A stretch of 64,000 bases of DNA from Jacaranda mimosifolia (GCA_018894105.1 CM032123.1:4527001-4591000); one strand, 5' to 3'; numbered from the stretch's first letter, positions 46,536 to 60,883 are shown. Numbers and translations are program-made. Notes: generated from the letters alone by a model not told the origin.

Positions 46536-49403
46536 TTTTCCTCCAGGTTTTTCTGCAGCCTGATTCGGTAAAAATTATTACAAACAAAATTAACTAAAAT
46601 AACTTGCAAAAGAGAGAAAATTAAAGAGAAGGAAGAGAGAAGGGGCAGAGAAAATTGAGCCGTGAGAACTGAGAAGCGGCCCTTTTATTACTGTGTGATC
46701 ACATTTGTCACTTTTCTGATGTTCATTTTGCATGAGAAAACAAGAAACTGGTGACCCACAAATGTACTACGAATTTTTAGCTTGGAGTAAAAGGTTAGAT
46801 TTACATGATAAGCATGCGTATTTGGTTTCATCATCAGTAGACTAAATACAAATTATTTATAGACACATGTTTGATTTATATACAATAAAGCAGAAGTCTA
46901 GGAATGTGGGTTTGGACTTTCAAGCGAGAATATTGAATATTGGGGAGCGATTCTAGATATTTGCATGGGAGATGATAGTGAAAGGAGGGCCAAAATTGTA
47001 CATTTCTAGAATCTAATAATTTTATTCATTTTTTAAAAGTCAAAAATTTACATTATCGATCATTTGGTTCTCCGTGAACCCCTGATAATATGATAATATA
47101 TGGTCTCAACCCATACTAAAATAATTGAAGGCCTTGTGATAATTTATGCTCTACCTCTCTTGACCTTCGAAGCGTATTTTGAGGAAAAACCTTAAACAAG
47201 CATCAATTGGGAACATTAGTAGTTTAAATCCTCTATTTCGTTCCCTATTATATTTTTATTTCATTTTATGAATATATGATATGTGGATTAAAAATTTTCT
47301 CATAAAAAAATGATAAAAAATAAAATAAACTTGGCATAAATACAGTCGAAATAGAAGATGAAAAAAGAAATGAAATAGAGGATCCAAGGTATGGGTTTGG
47401 AACTTCATGCTCGATGACGAATTTAGTTATAATGAACCATACACTTTATGCTTATTTATAAATACAATAACATATGAAATTAAAATATAATATCCGTAAT
47501 GTGGGAAAAAAGATTAGCTGTAAGGGTAGAGAATTCAAGATATATGGGCGCAGATTAATCAACAGATAGAAATAGTGTGCGCTTAACTATTTGTATATTT
47601 TGCTGCGCAAAAGTCAGGCAAGCAAACCAAGCCTTCCTACTTTTCAATCATACTTTCTCGAATTTTGCATTCTTTTTCAATTGGATGTGGAAAAAAATAA
47701 TAAATGTATTTGCTTTTATTTATTACTTTCAGAAAGTTTAAACTTTGAAGAAATGAAAAGCTTTGTCTGTATATTAAATTTTCTCAACCTGTGTGCATTT
47801 TTGCTGCTGTTTAGGTTCTCTATTTTAATTTATATTTTATTTTATTTTTTATTTTATTTTATAAATATATAATACATGTATAAAATATTTTTTTATAAAA
47901 ATAATTAATTAAAAATTAAATACACTTAACCAATATAAAATAAAATAAAGGATTAAAAATGTTTTAGCTGTGGCTAAAAATTGTAGGCGGTCTATTTGGC
48001 CGGGAGCGACATTTGAATAGAAAAGTTGATTAATTTTCAATGTTATATATCTAGAAAAGTAGGGCGCCACATAAATATAAAGTCAAAACTATAATTAATT
48101 GTCTATATGTTAGTAGCTTTAAGTAACTATTATATAACGCCATTAAAGATACTTTTCGGTTGTTAAAGAAATAATATATATATATTATTTTGAGGTAAGA
48201 AATATGAATTGGGATCAATATTAGGACAGGTTTTAAAACCTTCAGCTGGTTGGCCTTGTTAAAAAATTATATATATTTTTATGTATGCATATATTGATAT
48301 ATATTAACATATATAAAAAGACGAAGAAGTTAAAAAAACAAATTAATAATGTAACATTAGTTTTTATGCTTTTAATAAATGAAAAAGAGATCAATATATT
48401 TGAAATTTTTTAATTTTTTTAAAAACTAAAACACGGAATTAATGTAAATTTGTAATTGATTATATTCTTAATAATTTAAATACTTTTAAAAATTATAAAA
48501 TATGTTTAGTGGACCCAATGAGTTTCTCCAACTAGATTTTGAATTTCGACCAATACGAATCTCAAATTAATTCGTAGAAATTGTAATATTTAACAAATCA
48601 GCTATAAAATTCGACGTATAATAAAATGAAAATAGATGATTAGCTTGATTGAAATACGAATCAAAATAAAGTACATATACATAACTTTCATTTCAATCAA
48701 GCCAATATTTAATTACTTCTACTATGTTAGAAATTAATTATTCTTAGACTTAACCTAAGGCAGTCAATTAGAGTCAATCAAACATCATTTCAGTCAATTT
48801 TTTGAATCATTCTTATGGCGTACTTAACTTAGACAATAGTAATTATAACATTAATCAATTGCTTTGTATTAATTTTGTTCTTTTTAACATTAATTGGCTG
48901 ATATGATTTCCAGGTTTCTTTTTAACATTAATTGGATCATATGATCATTTCCAGGTTTCCAAACTGGCGCATGCCTTGTCCTCTTGCTTCCTGACATTAG
49001 ATAATTAGGACTAGCGACCTTTTCTTAGCATGCATGTATTATTTCTTGAGTCGAATACTATGTTGGGATCTTCAATTTTAACGAAGTAAATATTGAGAAA
49101 TATAATTCTTTTATTTCGAATAATGTAATTTAATTTGTAATTTATATTTTAAGTATTTAATAAGATTCTTGTCTTATTACCCAATCGATCAAAAAATCAC
49201 ATCTGATTGTAATGAAGTCAAATTTTAAAACTTTAAGGAACGAAAAAGATATTTTAGATTATATAAAATATCTATATTATTCTAAAGCACAAGCTCTTTT
49301 TTGTGTGTTTTGAGTTATTTATTTAAAATGTTCTATTTTTATTTTATATTATAAAAATTTTAACGCGCATATAAAATGTACTAAATCTTCTAAATATTTT
49401 TTT
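46536..49403. other. upstream region of the DUF1645 gene and AT-rich spacer
   Basis: The first 150 bp are the leader and promoter of the DUF1645 gene (GA-rich leader; TATA-like TAATAAAAG near 46682-46690, minus). The remainder is AT-rich with no recognised gene; the 93-codon frame at 47591-47872 is low-complexity. Confidence 0.45.
48880..48960 (+). repeat. two-copy tandem repeat of about 40 bp
   Basis: TTTTTAACATTAATTGG followed by ATATGATxxxTTTCCAGGTTTC occurs twice in tandem. Confidence 0.75.
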
Positions 49404-49640
49404 TTAGAGTATTATTTACAATAAGCCTATAGATTAAATTATCAAATCAAGAAGATCAGTCTTACAACAAATCAATAGAATACAAATATCAAATCAAAGA
49501 AGGTGAAAGTACAAACTCCACAAGATCACAATCAAGAGGCATACAAAGATGTCCATTCTGGTCGAACACGAGACTTCCCACATAATTGAGAGATTTGATG
49601 CCACTGAACTCCAAGCCACTAGACAATCTTCTAAATAATT
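49404..49640 (-). mobile_element. tRNA-related SINE-like copy
   Basis: On the minus strand it begins GTCTAGTGGCTTGGAG with TTCAGTGGCATCA (A-box-like). About 40 nt later comes GTGTTCGACC, close to the pol III B-box GGTTCGANNCC. The body shares TTATCAAATCAAG and the 3' tail with copies at 0.3-1.8 kb. Confidence 0.55.
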
Positions 49641-49980
49641 ATTTGATTGACATGACTTGACAATTTTCTATAACCAGCGTGGAATTTCTAAAGCAATACT
49701 AATTACAGAGGAAATAGGCCTCACAAATTGTGGAATCTTAGGCCAATTAACTTTGGCAATTTTATATCTGAAGCCCAATTAGATGACTTGGGATTCCAAC
49801 CTATGAGATTTCAACTGTGCCAGAGACTTCACAGTTGTCAAAATGAACAAAAATCTTTGAAGCCCAAGGTAGATTCCTTCTTCAAAATTATATGGGCCAA
49901 GAAATGTTAAAATTCAATTTTCTACATTTTATTCTTGTTTTCTTTTTCACAAATAGAGACTCCAAATTATCAGACCGTAA

Positions 49981-50449
49981 GAGCCCGTTTGGTTTCATTT
50001 TCAACACCCATTTTCGTTTTTTTCCTCAAAATGAAAAATGAAAGGTATCACTATTTACACTATTTTCTCAAATATTTTCATTTTCAAAATATTCTTTTAT
50101 ATATTCTCTCTCAATTTTCACCTTATTTCAACCTCTATTACTACCTATATCTAATTTTTTATCTTCTCAATACTTCTCAGCTATCATTCACCACAAAACA
50201 TTATTTTATATTATTTTTCAAATAAATACATATCACATCATCAATTCAAATTCAAATAATTTCTTCCTTTTTAATACAAAAAACCCAACATCTAAATACA
50301 ATTTATTTTCACACCTATATAAACCAATAATTTTAGACAACTCATCCAAATACAACTCATTTTTAAAAACACTTTTTTTAACTAACTTTCCACTATGCAT
50401 TTTCATTAGAAAATGAAAATGGCCTCAGAAAATGAAACCAAACGGGCCC
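49981..50449. mobile_element. Tourist-like MITE (469 bp)
   Basis: The left end GAGCCCGTTTGGTTTCATTT and reverse-complemented right end GGGCCCGTTTGGTTTCATTT are almost perfect inverted repeats. TAA lies on both sides (49978-49980 and 50450-50452). The least diverged member of the family in the window. Confidence 0.85.
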
Positions 50450-50452
50450 TAA

Positions 50453-52691
50453 GAGCGTGCATGTGAATTTAATACTATCTGGATTTGATATGGAGTCGTC
50501 CAAGGATCAATTCGTTTCGATTTATTTTGGGTTTCAATGAGTTGGGAAGTTTAAGATCGATATTGTTGGAGGTAGTTCTCCGAACCCCCTCAAGCGTGTT
50601 CCAAAATTTTCGATGCAGTGTTACAAGTAAAGCAAAATTATTATTTTCGCATTTCTTTTCTTTAAAATTTAACAACAAAGCATAATTTAAATATTCATTT
50701 GTGAATTGGCCAAAATTTTCATAATTTTTCAATACCTTAATAAAATATAATAATAATGTCATATCAATCAAATTTAAAATGAAATAAATATTAGAGTTAC
50801 TGATGGATAAGAGAAAACTCTCTAATGTCCTAAGTCAGTATGGATAGAAAGGTCGAATAATAATAATAATAAAAAAAAAATCAACAAGGTACAGAGAACA
50901 TACCTTAACAATATGTAGTTGGGGTATTTATAAAATGTTGTTGAGTTGGGTCTGTAGGGACCATTCTATGTAGAAGACTTGTATGTTGCCACATGGCTTG
51001 ATTGAACGATTCAAGTTTCGGAACGAATCTAATATCGGATGGAGATGAGCTTGTCTGATAAAAAGTGTGGATTCTAGAATGTGCATGTGGTTTCAATCTT
51101 TCCTTGGGGTATTTTGTATTTTTTGGGCTTATTTCCATATCAGTAATTAATTGCTCATTTTTCATTGTTCATCGATCAATTTTACTATCTTCTGGCAAAT
51201 TACAAACAATCAAATCAAAATTTTCAAGAACCAATTGAATTGTATCAAATAACATGGCAAATATTAACATTAGAAATTTTAATAATGTTAAAAATTATAT
51301 ATATAAAAAAACCCAATATGTGATCCTTGGGATTTAAATCCAAATGACAAATTCCATCCATCTAAATCTAAGCCTTGGAATATTTTCTAATTTTCTGCAA
51401 AGGAAAATGACCCATCAAGCACACCTCGCTTGGGTTTTTTTCTCTAAGTTTCACATGATGCAATTTCTTGAATGGCTTTATCCTTTTGTGGGTTTGCGGT
51501 GCAACCCCCCACTTTAGCAAAAAAGCAGTTTGTTCTTTGCTTAAATATGGACGGTTCATGATTCTTGCTTTGTAAAAGATCAGGACAAGATTTGGGGTCC
51601 CCTTCTCTATCTTTTACTGCGTGTTATTTAGCTTAGATTTTTTTTTCTTGAGCATGGGACAAAGTTTGATTCTTCATTTCATGTTGTTTGTCTGTAATAA
51701 ATGAGGCCCATTTCTTGCCCATGTTTACTATTCTATTGCCCTCATCTATATCTGAGCTATTCATAGTGGAAAAAGATATTGATCCATTTCCCACCTTTGT
51801 TCAGTACATGTCAATGATAAATTTTTCCTTAGATCACTTAACACGATCTTTATCCTTTTGTATTATCGTATTTAATGCATATAACTTATTTTTTTATTCG
51901 TCATAGTTACTAAATTACAATGCACATACACAAATAGGACAACACAAAGACAATATGATACGGACATGGCAATACAAAAATCTTAAAAATTTTAAAATAC
52001 TAAATAGCGTAAAGAGACCTTTTCGATATATGAAAATTTTCTATAATATAACTATATGTGTAGTCTTATTTGTCTATAATATGTCAGATACGCCTTTAAT
52101 TGTGTGTTTTACATGCATGCCATCAGAAATTATTAAAATTCTTTTGTTTTTGTTTAGTTTATGGATACGTCAAGTGATGTGTCGGACATGTAACATAGAC
52201 ATGTCATGTCTAACATAATATTTAACACGACATACATAATCTTTTAGAGTATCGTTTTGCGAAATATGCACCAAAAAAAGGAAAAGGAGGAGGATATAAA
52301 CATTGGTTCATAAATAGCATGAGGTCTCATGCCTACTTTCCCAAGGGTTTTTGAAAATCTTTGTCCACTTCTCTTCTTCTTCTTCTTCTCCTGGTTCATT
52401 TTCCCCTTCTTAGGTTGATTTACATGAAGTTTCTTTTTTCTTGGAACTTGGTACAATGAAAAGTAACATGGAAAATAAAGTGGATATTGTATATGCACTC
52501 TTCCAAAAATGAATGAAAAGAATGAAAATCTTTCTTACATCCCTTGAACACTCCTAGAACAAACATTTCTGGTAGATTGAAAATATAAATTTACACGGAG
52601 AAAAAGATTATACATTTGTCACTATATCTATATCTGTTTAAAGAAAAATCAAACTCCAAAATTGACAAGACTGAACTTGAGCTAACCTTTT
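50453..52691. other. AT-rich spacer, including the 3' flank of the DUF547 gene
   Basis: Several ORFs of 60-98 codons, none recognisable. The 3' UTR of the DUF547 gene should lie just below 52692. Confidence 0.5.
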
Positions 52692-55600
52692 TCATGTCTG
52701 GAAAAGGTATCTGAAGCTAAACTCATAAGGCATAATCTGAAGAGACTTAAAGAGAGGCTCATCTTTTCTACTCTCAAGGCATTTCATTGCTTCCTTTCCC
52801 AGTTCGGATGGTAGTTGGAGGCAGATCCAATCCAGCAGAGACTCAAAATCCTTAGCAAAGTCAAGGAGATACCAATCCAGTAGCTTTGGTATCGATATAA
52901 CCTTTTCAACTGTTGAAATGCCAATTGCGGCTTGTAAGTAGTCTCTTTTGGCAGTTTCCAGTTCGTTTTCGACTTGAGATGCAGTGTAGACGCGCACCTT
53001 TAATAGAAAAGAAATCATATACAGAATGTTCAATTATGGTACTCTTGAAATTTAATGAAAGTTAGGTTATACTTGAAACAGGAAGAATCTTTGAGGTTTA
53101 TTGTAGGCATGAAATATGTAAGGACAAAATGATTGTCTTAAATAAACTAGGAGCAATAACTTACAGCAGGAGATGACCAGCTTCCGCAAGAGAGAGCAAA
53201 AGTTACCAATGGTTCAGACAAATCCAAGCCAAGAACGGTCATCTCGTCATATTTTGTACCTTTTGACAGTGTCTGGGAAGAGCAAAATAATAGGATTACT
53301 TGTCAGCAACCTCCTATGAACCCCACAACCAAAAGTTGTAAATATCGAACTTTAGTTATCTTACATATTTTGAGTGATAAGGCAGTCTCAATATGAAATG
53401 CTCGATGGTTATTGCATTTAGAATGCGCCCACCAACATTTACTGTGGCCTGAGTGTATATAGTTGGTATTAACAACATGAAGAAAAGTTTATATCTGATT
53501 GATCATTGATATGCACAAAAAGCACCACATAAACATTACCTTTTGCATCAGGTCAACAATCATTTCAGGACTCTCAGGAATGCCATACTCAATAAATGCC
53601 TAAAGAAAATGAATTGTTAGTCATCCGTTCTTTGCAGCTCAACTATCCAATGATCACAACACAATTAAGGGATAAATTTTGCTTATGATGATCTACATTT
53701 GAGTGGATTAGTAGCAATGGAGTTTATTCATACATTCATCATGCATGAATTGTAGATGTTAATCCAAAAGGCGAGCTTTTCTTGATGGCTCAGGCCCTTA
53801 AAGTTAACTGTTGCAAGTCTCTGAAACAGAAGCCTGAAAATTAAGACATATGATATGTGTTATACACAACAGCATCATACAACATTGCCACAGGAGAAAT
53901 GAAATTTAAACTAGTTTTATGGTAGCTCACTTTAATCTCTGAACTAGGAATACGGATATTGTTGTTTTGTTTGGATTGATAGAGGTTGCTTCAACGGCAA
54001 CTAAATGCTTATATGGACCAATATCTCTCTTCCCTAACTTCAAGCATAAATCATAAGGATCATTATACTCTGCATATGCTAAGCTTTCCAAAGAATTTAG
54101 CACCAGCAGTGAAGGTAAAGTTTCACTGGTTTTCCTATTCTTCTTGGAGCTTATCCTCAAAAATATGCTCATCAAGCATTTCAGAATGCTCTCAGAGATT
54201 TTGTTTGGACTGTGATCTTCTGGAGAAATTTCCTCTTGATTAATAGGAATCCTCTCTTTTGAACTCTCATGGTTAGTTCCTTGGCTTTCCAACTGGAAAA
54301 AATCCAAAGAAGCCAAATTAAATCTAACCAGCAAAGTAGTTCACCATACAATCATTAAGACAAGTGAAACACTCACCTCTGATCTCCGAGGATCCAAACG
54401 CTTCTCACCTGATCTGCATTCAATGGGAGACTTTTTCACCGGAGTTCTGGCTGTTTGAACGTTTGAATTTGGAGTTTGGTGCTTGTTCTTTGAGGAATTG
54501 GTGCTTGACTGGTTCTCTTTTCCTCTACTTTCATCTATATCACATTGGAGGAATAAGATTTTCCTAGTGTCCTAAGAAAATATGGAATTCTCAAAACAGA
54601 GGTTGGATATAAACCGATAAAGCTCTAGAATCATTACCCGAAAGAGAAGGTAAATTTTTCCTGAGTATAGCTGCTGAATTAGCCTCAGTATTAGGTGATG
54701 ACTTGGATTGCTTTGGCTTTGGATATTTAATCTGATTAGGGCCGCATAAATCAGCTGAATTGTCCATGTTCTTCTTAGAAGACGAAATGTAGACAGCTTC
54801 CTGATATAGTCCTTGCCTGAAATGCACTACTTTTTCCTCAAGCCGAACAACTTCTTCTTCTAAAACAGCTACTTCAGCCAGAAGCTCAAGTGTCTGCACA
54901 CATCACTTCAAAATTACAATTCTCTTCCCACTTAGCAAAACAATGATGAATCACTTGCAAATTGATAGAGTATAAAAGAAAATTAATCCCTTTTTCTCCC
55001 TTTGATTTACATAGAAGTTTATCAGCTATAATTCTTGAAGTCCTAATAAAGCAAAAGAGCTTAATAAGAAAATAGAACAAAGACAAATTGGGGGCTTGAG
55101 GCTGACATGAGGTGGGAGATAAGGCGGCAGACGAGGAAGAGCTCCCAACGGTCTCGTAAAGGCCCTCTCCAAAGCTCTATGAACATATTCCTCATGTCTG
55201 AGTCTCTTCTTCAGCTTATCAACCTACACCATCAAACTTACAAGCACAATTACATAATTGAATAAGAGAAATTCAATAGAGAATTAACAACAATAAATAA
55301 AAAGCCTACATCTTGTTGCAATGCCATCTTTCTCTCTCTAATTGAGCCTCGGCGACGGCTTGAACATGGTTTCTCAGCATCCATTGTCCAGCTACTCTGC
55401 ATTTCCACTTTTTCCTTCAAGTAATCATAAAGAGTGTGACAAGAAAGGAATCACCAGATGATACAGAGAAGGATAAAGGTCACCATCCAATACAAAGCTA
55501 TACTGAAGCTTTATAAGCACATAAAAGTGGATTTCACAATTTGCAGAACCCCAAAAACCAAGAACTCTAATAAAGATCCCAATTCAAATCCCCATGAATG

Positions 55601-55906
55601 AACCCACTCCAAAATATGCCCATTTCCCCCTTTATCCATCTCTTAAGCCAGCTTATTCAAAAACCCATCTGGGATACTCATAAAAAATGCTTACTTCACC
55701 AAATTTTCTGAAAATTTTCCACAACTTGAAGCCATTTTCTGAGATGAAAAATCCAAGAAACCTTGTACTTGAACTATATCATACCAATAACTTTACAGAC
55801 TCTGACTAATACTAACAGATAGAAGGTAATTAGCTTTCCATTTTACTTTTTCATGCTTCACTTTAGCCTTCATAGACTGCAAACTCCTTCGGGCTTTGGT
55901 ATTCAT
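52692..55906 (-). CDS. MIP1 leucine-zipper and DUF547 protein
   Basis: Plant protein of unknown biochemical role. Eleven exons on the minus strand: 55906-55847, 55414-55310, 55223-55107, 54893-54638, 54534-54377, 54292-53931, 53833-53734, 53599-53540, 53448-53365, 53272-53165, 52997-52692. All introns are GT-AG and phases agree, giving 571 aa without a frameshift. The start [20 protein letters not shown] is the usual family N-terminus. The ternary-complex-factor MIP1 zipper (about residues 45-130) contains [20 protein letters not shown] and the coiled [19 protein letters not shown]. After a Ser/Lys-rich linker come [18 protein letters not shown] and DUF547 (about 340-500; [45 protein letters not shown]). 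The C-terminus [12 protein letters not shown] is also typical. Closest in layout to Arabidopsis At5g60720-type proteins from memory; not checked. Confidence 0.93.
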
Positions 55907-56400
55907 CTTTCTTCAATCCCCAAAATTAAATGATCCCTGCCATTGCCACACCATTACAAACCTGTCAACACATTTAGTACCTCGCAATAAAACATTAAAA
56001 AAAAAAAAAGATCAAATCTTTAATATCATAGAGAAAAAGGGCAATAAATGATGGCAATGAAGAGAGGAATAAGAAACCTTCAGAGGTATAAATTCATTGG
56101 AGCAGTGACAGGAAAATGGAAAGTATGCAGAGAGAGAGACAGAGAGCGGGATACAGTTGAATGGAATGAATTGTTTCAAATCCAGGTCAGAAAAGACACT
56201 TGACAAAATACTATTAACAGTTCCTCGGCCAAACTGTCCAATCTCTGCAAAAATTTTCTTGATCTGTGTGAAGTTAATTCTCACATCAAACACCAACCTC
56301 TATCTCCAGAGAACATTTTATGTACAAACATACAACTCTTCATGGAAGGCATAATATATATTATTATATATATAGTATAGAAAGGAGTCGAGTTAAATTA
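55907..56400 (-). promoter_or_regulatory. 5' leader and promoter of the DUF547 gene
   Basis: A possible leader intron ends at TTGACAG near 55960. Pyrimidine-rich sequence on the minus strand fits a 5' UTR. No certain TATA box. Confidence 0.3.
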
Positions 56401-59400
56401 GGAGGGTGGAAGTTCAAATTTAACATACTTCAGTGGTGTGTACAAATAAAATATAATTTATATGGGGTCTGTTCCAAAGAAAAAAATCATAATTTTTTTA
56501 ATATTTTAAGTGATCGATAGATATCTAATAATAATAATCAATTATTTTTAAAATTCTTTTAATTTTTTAAGAAATTAATATTGTAGAAAATTAATCAATT
56601 ATAGTTAACGAACACTCTTTTTTGTATTATTTGACAATATATTGTGCGACGTACGTGGGTTTAAACGTTATTCGTTGTCAGAATCTATGTGTCCGTTAAA
56701 TTTTTTATAATAAATAAACAAAAGAATTATTTCTTTTCTGTATAATATTACAATATTTTCCCTAATAATTTTAATGTGTATATTATATATTTATATATAT
56801 ATTTATATTTATTTATTTATTTTTAAGGATAAAACAAATGTAAAGGTTATGATAAAGTAAAATTGAGTAATTGTAATAGCTTTTAAAAATCTCTTTTGAT
56901 TTAGATCACTTTTGTGTGATTAATAACTAGAAATTGGTTTGACTATTCTTTTTAATATTTTTGTATGTATGCTAAGTTTGGCAAAACAAATATTAGTTAA
57001 TGTTACCAAATTCAAACATGAAATTTTGAATTATAAACATTCAATCTATTTTCTTGTCTCTGTTTTCGTCTTATTTATTTATGTCGGACAAAAGGGTAAC
57101 TTTTTGGCTAATTTGGAAAATTGATTTTATCAGAATTAATTTTGATATAGTATTTATTTACTTTAAAAATTAATTATGTGACTTTGGAGTTGGCCAAACC
57201 TTCATTTTGTAACTTTTCTTCGAAGAACTTGGCATTGATTTTAACCTTACTCGTTGAATGCCTCTATAAATTAATATGGTGAATTTAATTAAAATTAATA
57301 AAAATAATTTCACTTCTATTATTATAAGCACTTATTAATCATAGCAAAGGTCCTATATAAGCCAAAAATATTAGTTTTAAAATATATTTTAAAAATAATG
57401 TATTTTTTGTGAACGTAAAAGTTAATTTCGCAAAGAAATATATTAATTTTGATTAAAAAAAAAGGTGTGGATGCAAAAGGCTGCATTAGATCACATGGCT
57501 GCCAACTAAAGTAGTTTGAATTTGAACAAGAGATCAATGGCACTCCAAAGATATGCCCCTTTAATACTTGGAATTTTTCACTTGTCTTAAGGATGCTACT
57601 ATATATATATTTTTTAATTCAATTGAAAGTCTTAAACCCATTGGCTTGTTTAATTCACATGGTGATCCCCGCAGGTCTTTATATTTTATTATAATCTTTA
57701 TTATAATGATAAAAAAAAGAGAGGAGGATTTACTCTTCCATAACCATGATTTTCACATCAATACATTAAAATTTATTTTGTTAAAAATAGCTCTACTATT
57801 TATAGCTTTCTTTCTTTCATTAATGTACCTGAACTCCACTATCTATAGCTTTCTTCTCCCTACTCATACTTCTAAGGATGGCATACCACGGCGATTAATT
57901 TGAAAAAAGAAATGAGATTAATATATAATATGGAGTTGGAAATGAAGCAATCTCTTCTAAATAACCCACAAGGCTTAAAATATGAAATTACGGTATTTGT
58001 TAGAGTCTCTAGATGAGAGCCCAACAAAAATCATCTAATATTTAAGTTAGATTAAGTGAATATATGATATTTAAAGAGAACATAGGAGAAAATGTTCTGA
58101 AAGTTGGCCTTTTTATATTTATAATTGGTGTGGATTGTCAAGTATAAAATGATTGACATGACATCATTTTGATATGTCACTCAACCGATATCAACAGTCC
58201 AAATTTGTTCAGGTAAATCTAAATTGGGGTTAATCAAATTTGACTCCATCATCAAAAAGCTTGAGACTTCCTTTAACAAAATTATTTCGATATTTTAAGA
58301 GTGATCCGACCAATACGAATATATGGATTGTTATCAAACATAGCCTTATGCCAAATTATAAACAATAAAAACTTAAATAATGTTACAAATTTCGATCAAT
58401 TTTTTCATTTAGTCAATCATAATAAGAGTCTTGTCACATTATGAGTGATTTACAAGTTTATCGCCCTTCCAACTTTTCAGAATATTGAATGTGTATTATT
58501 ATTAAATGTACTTTTCCCACTTACTGTCACGTCCTAACATAATAAATCGTATGCTGATTTACATTAAAGAAAAATGAAGTTTTAAAATTGCAATTAATTC
58601 TAATTAGTTACCTGCACAATTAATATAATAAATCATGTGCTGGCAATACAATATTTTGCCATGCACAAAGGGTAAACGTCATTTAAACGCATCTTATACT
58701 AAGCCTCTGTCATGATTATCTTAATTACTTATAATAAAATATTATCCTCTCATTGAACTTTAAATATAAAATTGAAACCTCTATTATAAAGATATTTATG
58801 TTTTACTATGTCCAAATTAATTTGGTGTTGGGATAATTTTAAAAATTGATGATGCTCGAATTTATAAATCTTAAAGTGTTCGATCGTGGAGGATGTAATA
58901 TATGTAACAAGAATTGAGTTGAAATGCTAAACATATTGGTACCAAGTGTCCAAAATGCCTATGTAATTAACCTTATTGATTATCACTGATGTTTTTTTTT
59001 TTTTTTTTTCATATATAATATTCATCAACTGTAAAATATCAAAAGATATCCACATCACATTTAAGTAATACAAATTTTTGTTTTTAATTGGTGTTTCATA
59101 TTTGATGTCATACTATGTACAAAGTTTAGTGTATGAAATAATTTTTTAAAATAAATAAACATTTTATTACGGATCACATACATTTAACTTGTATTTGTAT
59201 AAAACACAAACTAAAAGAAGAATCCAAAATATAATATAACATGGGTCTCATTGTTAATTTGGCATGCCATACACTATTTAGTATTTTTTACGGTGAACAT
59301 CTTCAAAAAATTTCCTACGAAAATTGCACATTATTTTTTCGTTTCCATTGAGTTGATTGTAAGAACGACGTATATTCAAGAAATTTTATATTAAAAATAA

Positions 59401-59540
59401 CAATTAACAAAAAATCCCACAATCCCATAAAAAGGCATCACGATCCCTTATAAAAATTAATAATTTGTGAAACGGAGTAAAAATTATTAATTTTTACTTA
59501 GATAATTGAAAATATATATAAGATTTTTTTTTATTATTAT
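56401..59540. other. AT-rich intergenic spacer
   Basis: No gene or bounded element found. The 111-codon frame at 57568-57903 is low-complexity Phe/Ile-rich and probably chance. A poly-T tract lies at 58992-59009. Confidence 0.5.
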
Positions 59541-59880
59541 TATTAAAAAATGGATTTTGGACCTAACTCACTCAAAAAGCTAGCTCGAGAAGTGGGGATT
59601 GCTCAAGACCATATGAAAAGACTACAACTTATTTATTTCATCGATGTGGGATACTAACACACTCCGGGCACACCCATAAATAAACATTTGGAGCGTGAAA
59701 TAACATAAAATAGATGGTCCAACAATACTGAGTAACTTAACATTAGGAATGAGTTGCTCCGATACCATGTTAAAAAATAGACATTGGGCCTAACTCAACC
59801 CAAAAATTAATTCAAGAGGTGAGAATTGACCAAAATCATATGTAGAGACCACAACATGTCCATTTATAATAATTTTTGGC
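59541..59880 (-). mobile_element. TRIM-type miniature LTR retrotransposon
   Basis: Two direct repeats, 59541-59659 and 59768 to about 59880, share AAAAAATxGAxxTTGGxCCTAACTCA-type sequence. On the minus strand the upstream repeat ends ATTTTTTAACA and is followed at once by TGGTATCGGAGC (59756-59767), one mismatch from the initiator-Met primer binding site. The other repeat begins TGTTAGTATCCCACATCGAT. The interior is about 100 bp and non-coding. Confidence 0.7.
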
Positions 59881-60494
59881 TAGATTATTGTAATATGTAG
59901 AAACCGTATTGATTTTTGGCTAGTCATTTAGGGAACCTATATTTTATATAATTTCACCAAAAATTTTAAAATTACGAGGGATGACTCAACGAGTCAACCC
60001 AAGTCTATACAGATTGAATCATATGTCCATTTGTAATATGTAATAATGATCCATTTGTTGGCATATAAGGACAGTGATCAATAATAGATTGGACAGTTCT
60101 GTACATAAAAATATGAAATGTAATCCTCTAACCTAATTGTCTGTATCCAGACTAATCAGCATTGGATGGATTAGATCAAATCGACCCCATTATTTTTTAA
60201 GGATGACAATTAAGTCAAGACATCACTATCTACGTGCAAGCAAAGGATTATAATTAATTAATGACTGTTCACCATTTTAGGGACGTATTTCAAACTTTAA
60301 CTACTAATTATATAAAAAATGATCATTTCTGAACCAATCAATATTCAATAATTATTGGGCCATAAGTGAATTGACAACATAATTAAGCATTTCCACTAGT
60401 CAAAAACTTGCCGTGTAGAGCGTCGACCGGGCCATTTTGCACCACACACCACACACACACGTTATGTTTGATGGGCACATGAATTCTGGATTAA
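59881..60494. other. intergenic spacer
   Basis: No feature recognised; a short CA repeat lies near 60441-60460. Confidence 0.5.
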
Positions 60495-60880
60495 GAAGGT
60501 GTTTGGGTGAACTTATAAGTTATTTAAAACATCTTATAAGATGTTTTGGAACTTATAAGATAATAAAAAATGTTTAGTAAATTTTTTATAAAAAAATTTA
60601 TAAAATTCTAAAATAAGATGTTAGGATCTTATAATATCTTTTAAAAAAAATAAAGAGACTTTAACTTATTTTTAAGATCTTAACAAACTCATTTATTTTT
60701 AATTATTTTAATTACAAAATTGTCATTACTAACATCTTATAAGCTCTGAAATCTTATTTTATCCAAACGCTTCAATAACTTATTTCAAAAATAAGATCTA
60801 ATGTCTTACAAGCTCCAAAAATATCTTATAAGACATAGGAGCTTATAAAATATTTTAAATAAGTTTAGCCAAACACCCTC
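60495..60880. mobile_element. Tourist-like MITE (386 bp)
   Basis: The ends GAAGGTGTTTGG and, reverse-complemented, GAGGGTGTTTGG are flanked by TAA at 60492-60494 and 60881-60883. The interior repeats ATCTTATAAG-type palindromic words. Confidence 0.75.
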
Positions 60881-60883
60881 TAA

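Noticed and set aside
49560..49640. tRNA-like A/B-box region considered as a functional tRNA gene
   Set aside because: Acceptor and anticodon stems do not pair; family copies elsewhere show it is a repeat.
57568..57903. 111-codon plus ORF
   Set aside because: Phe/Ile/Leu-rich low complexity from AT-rich DNA, no start context or homology seen.
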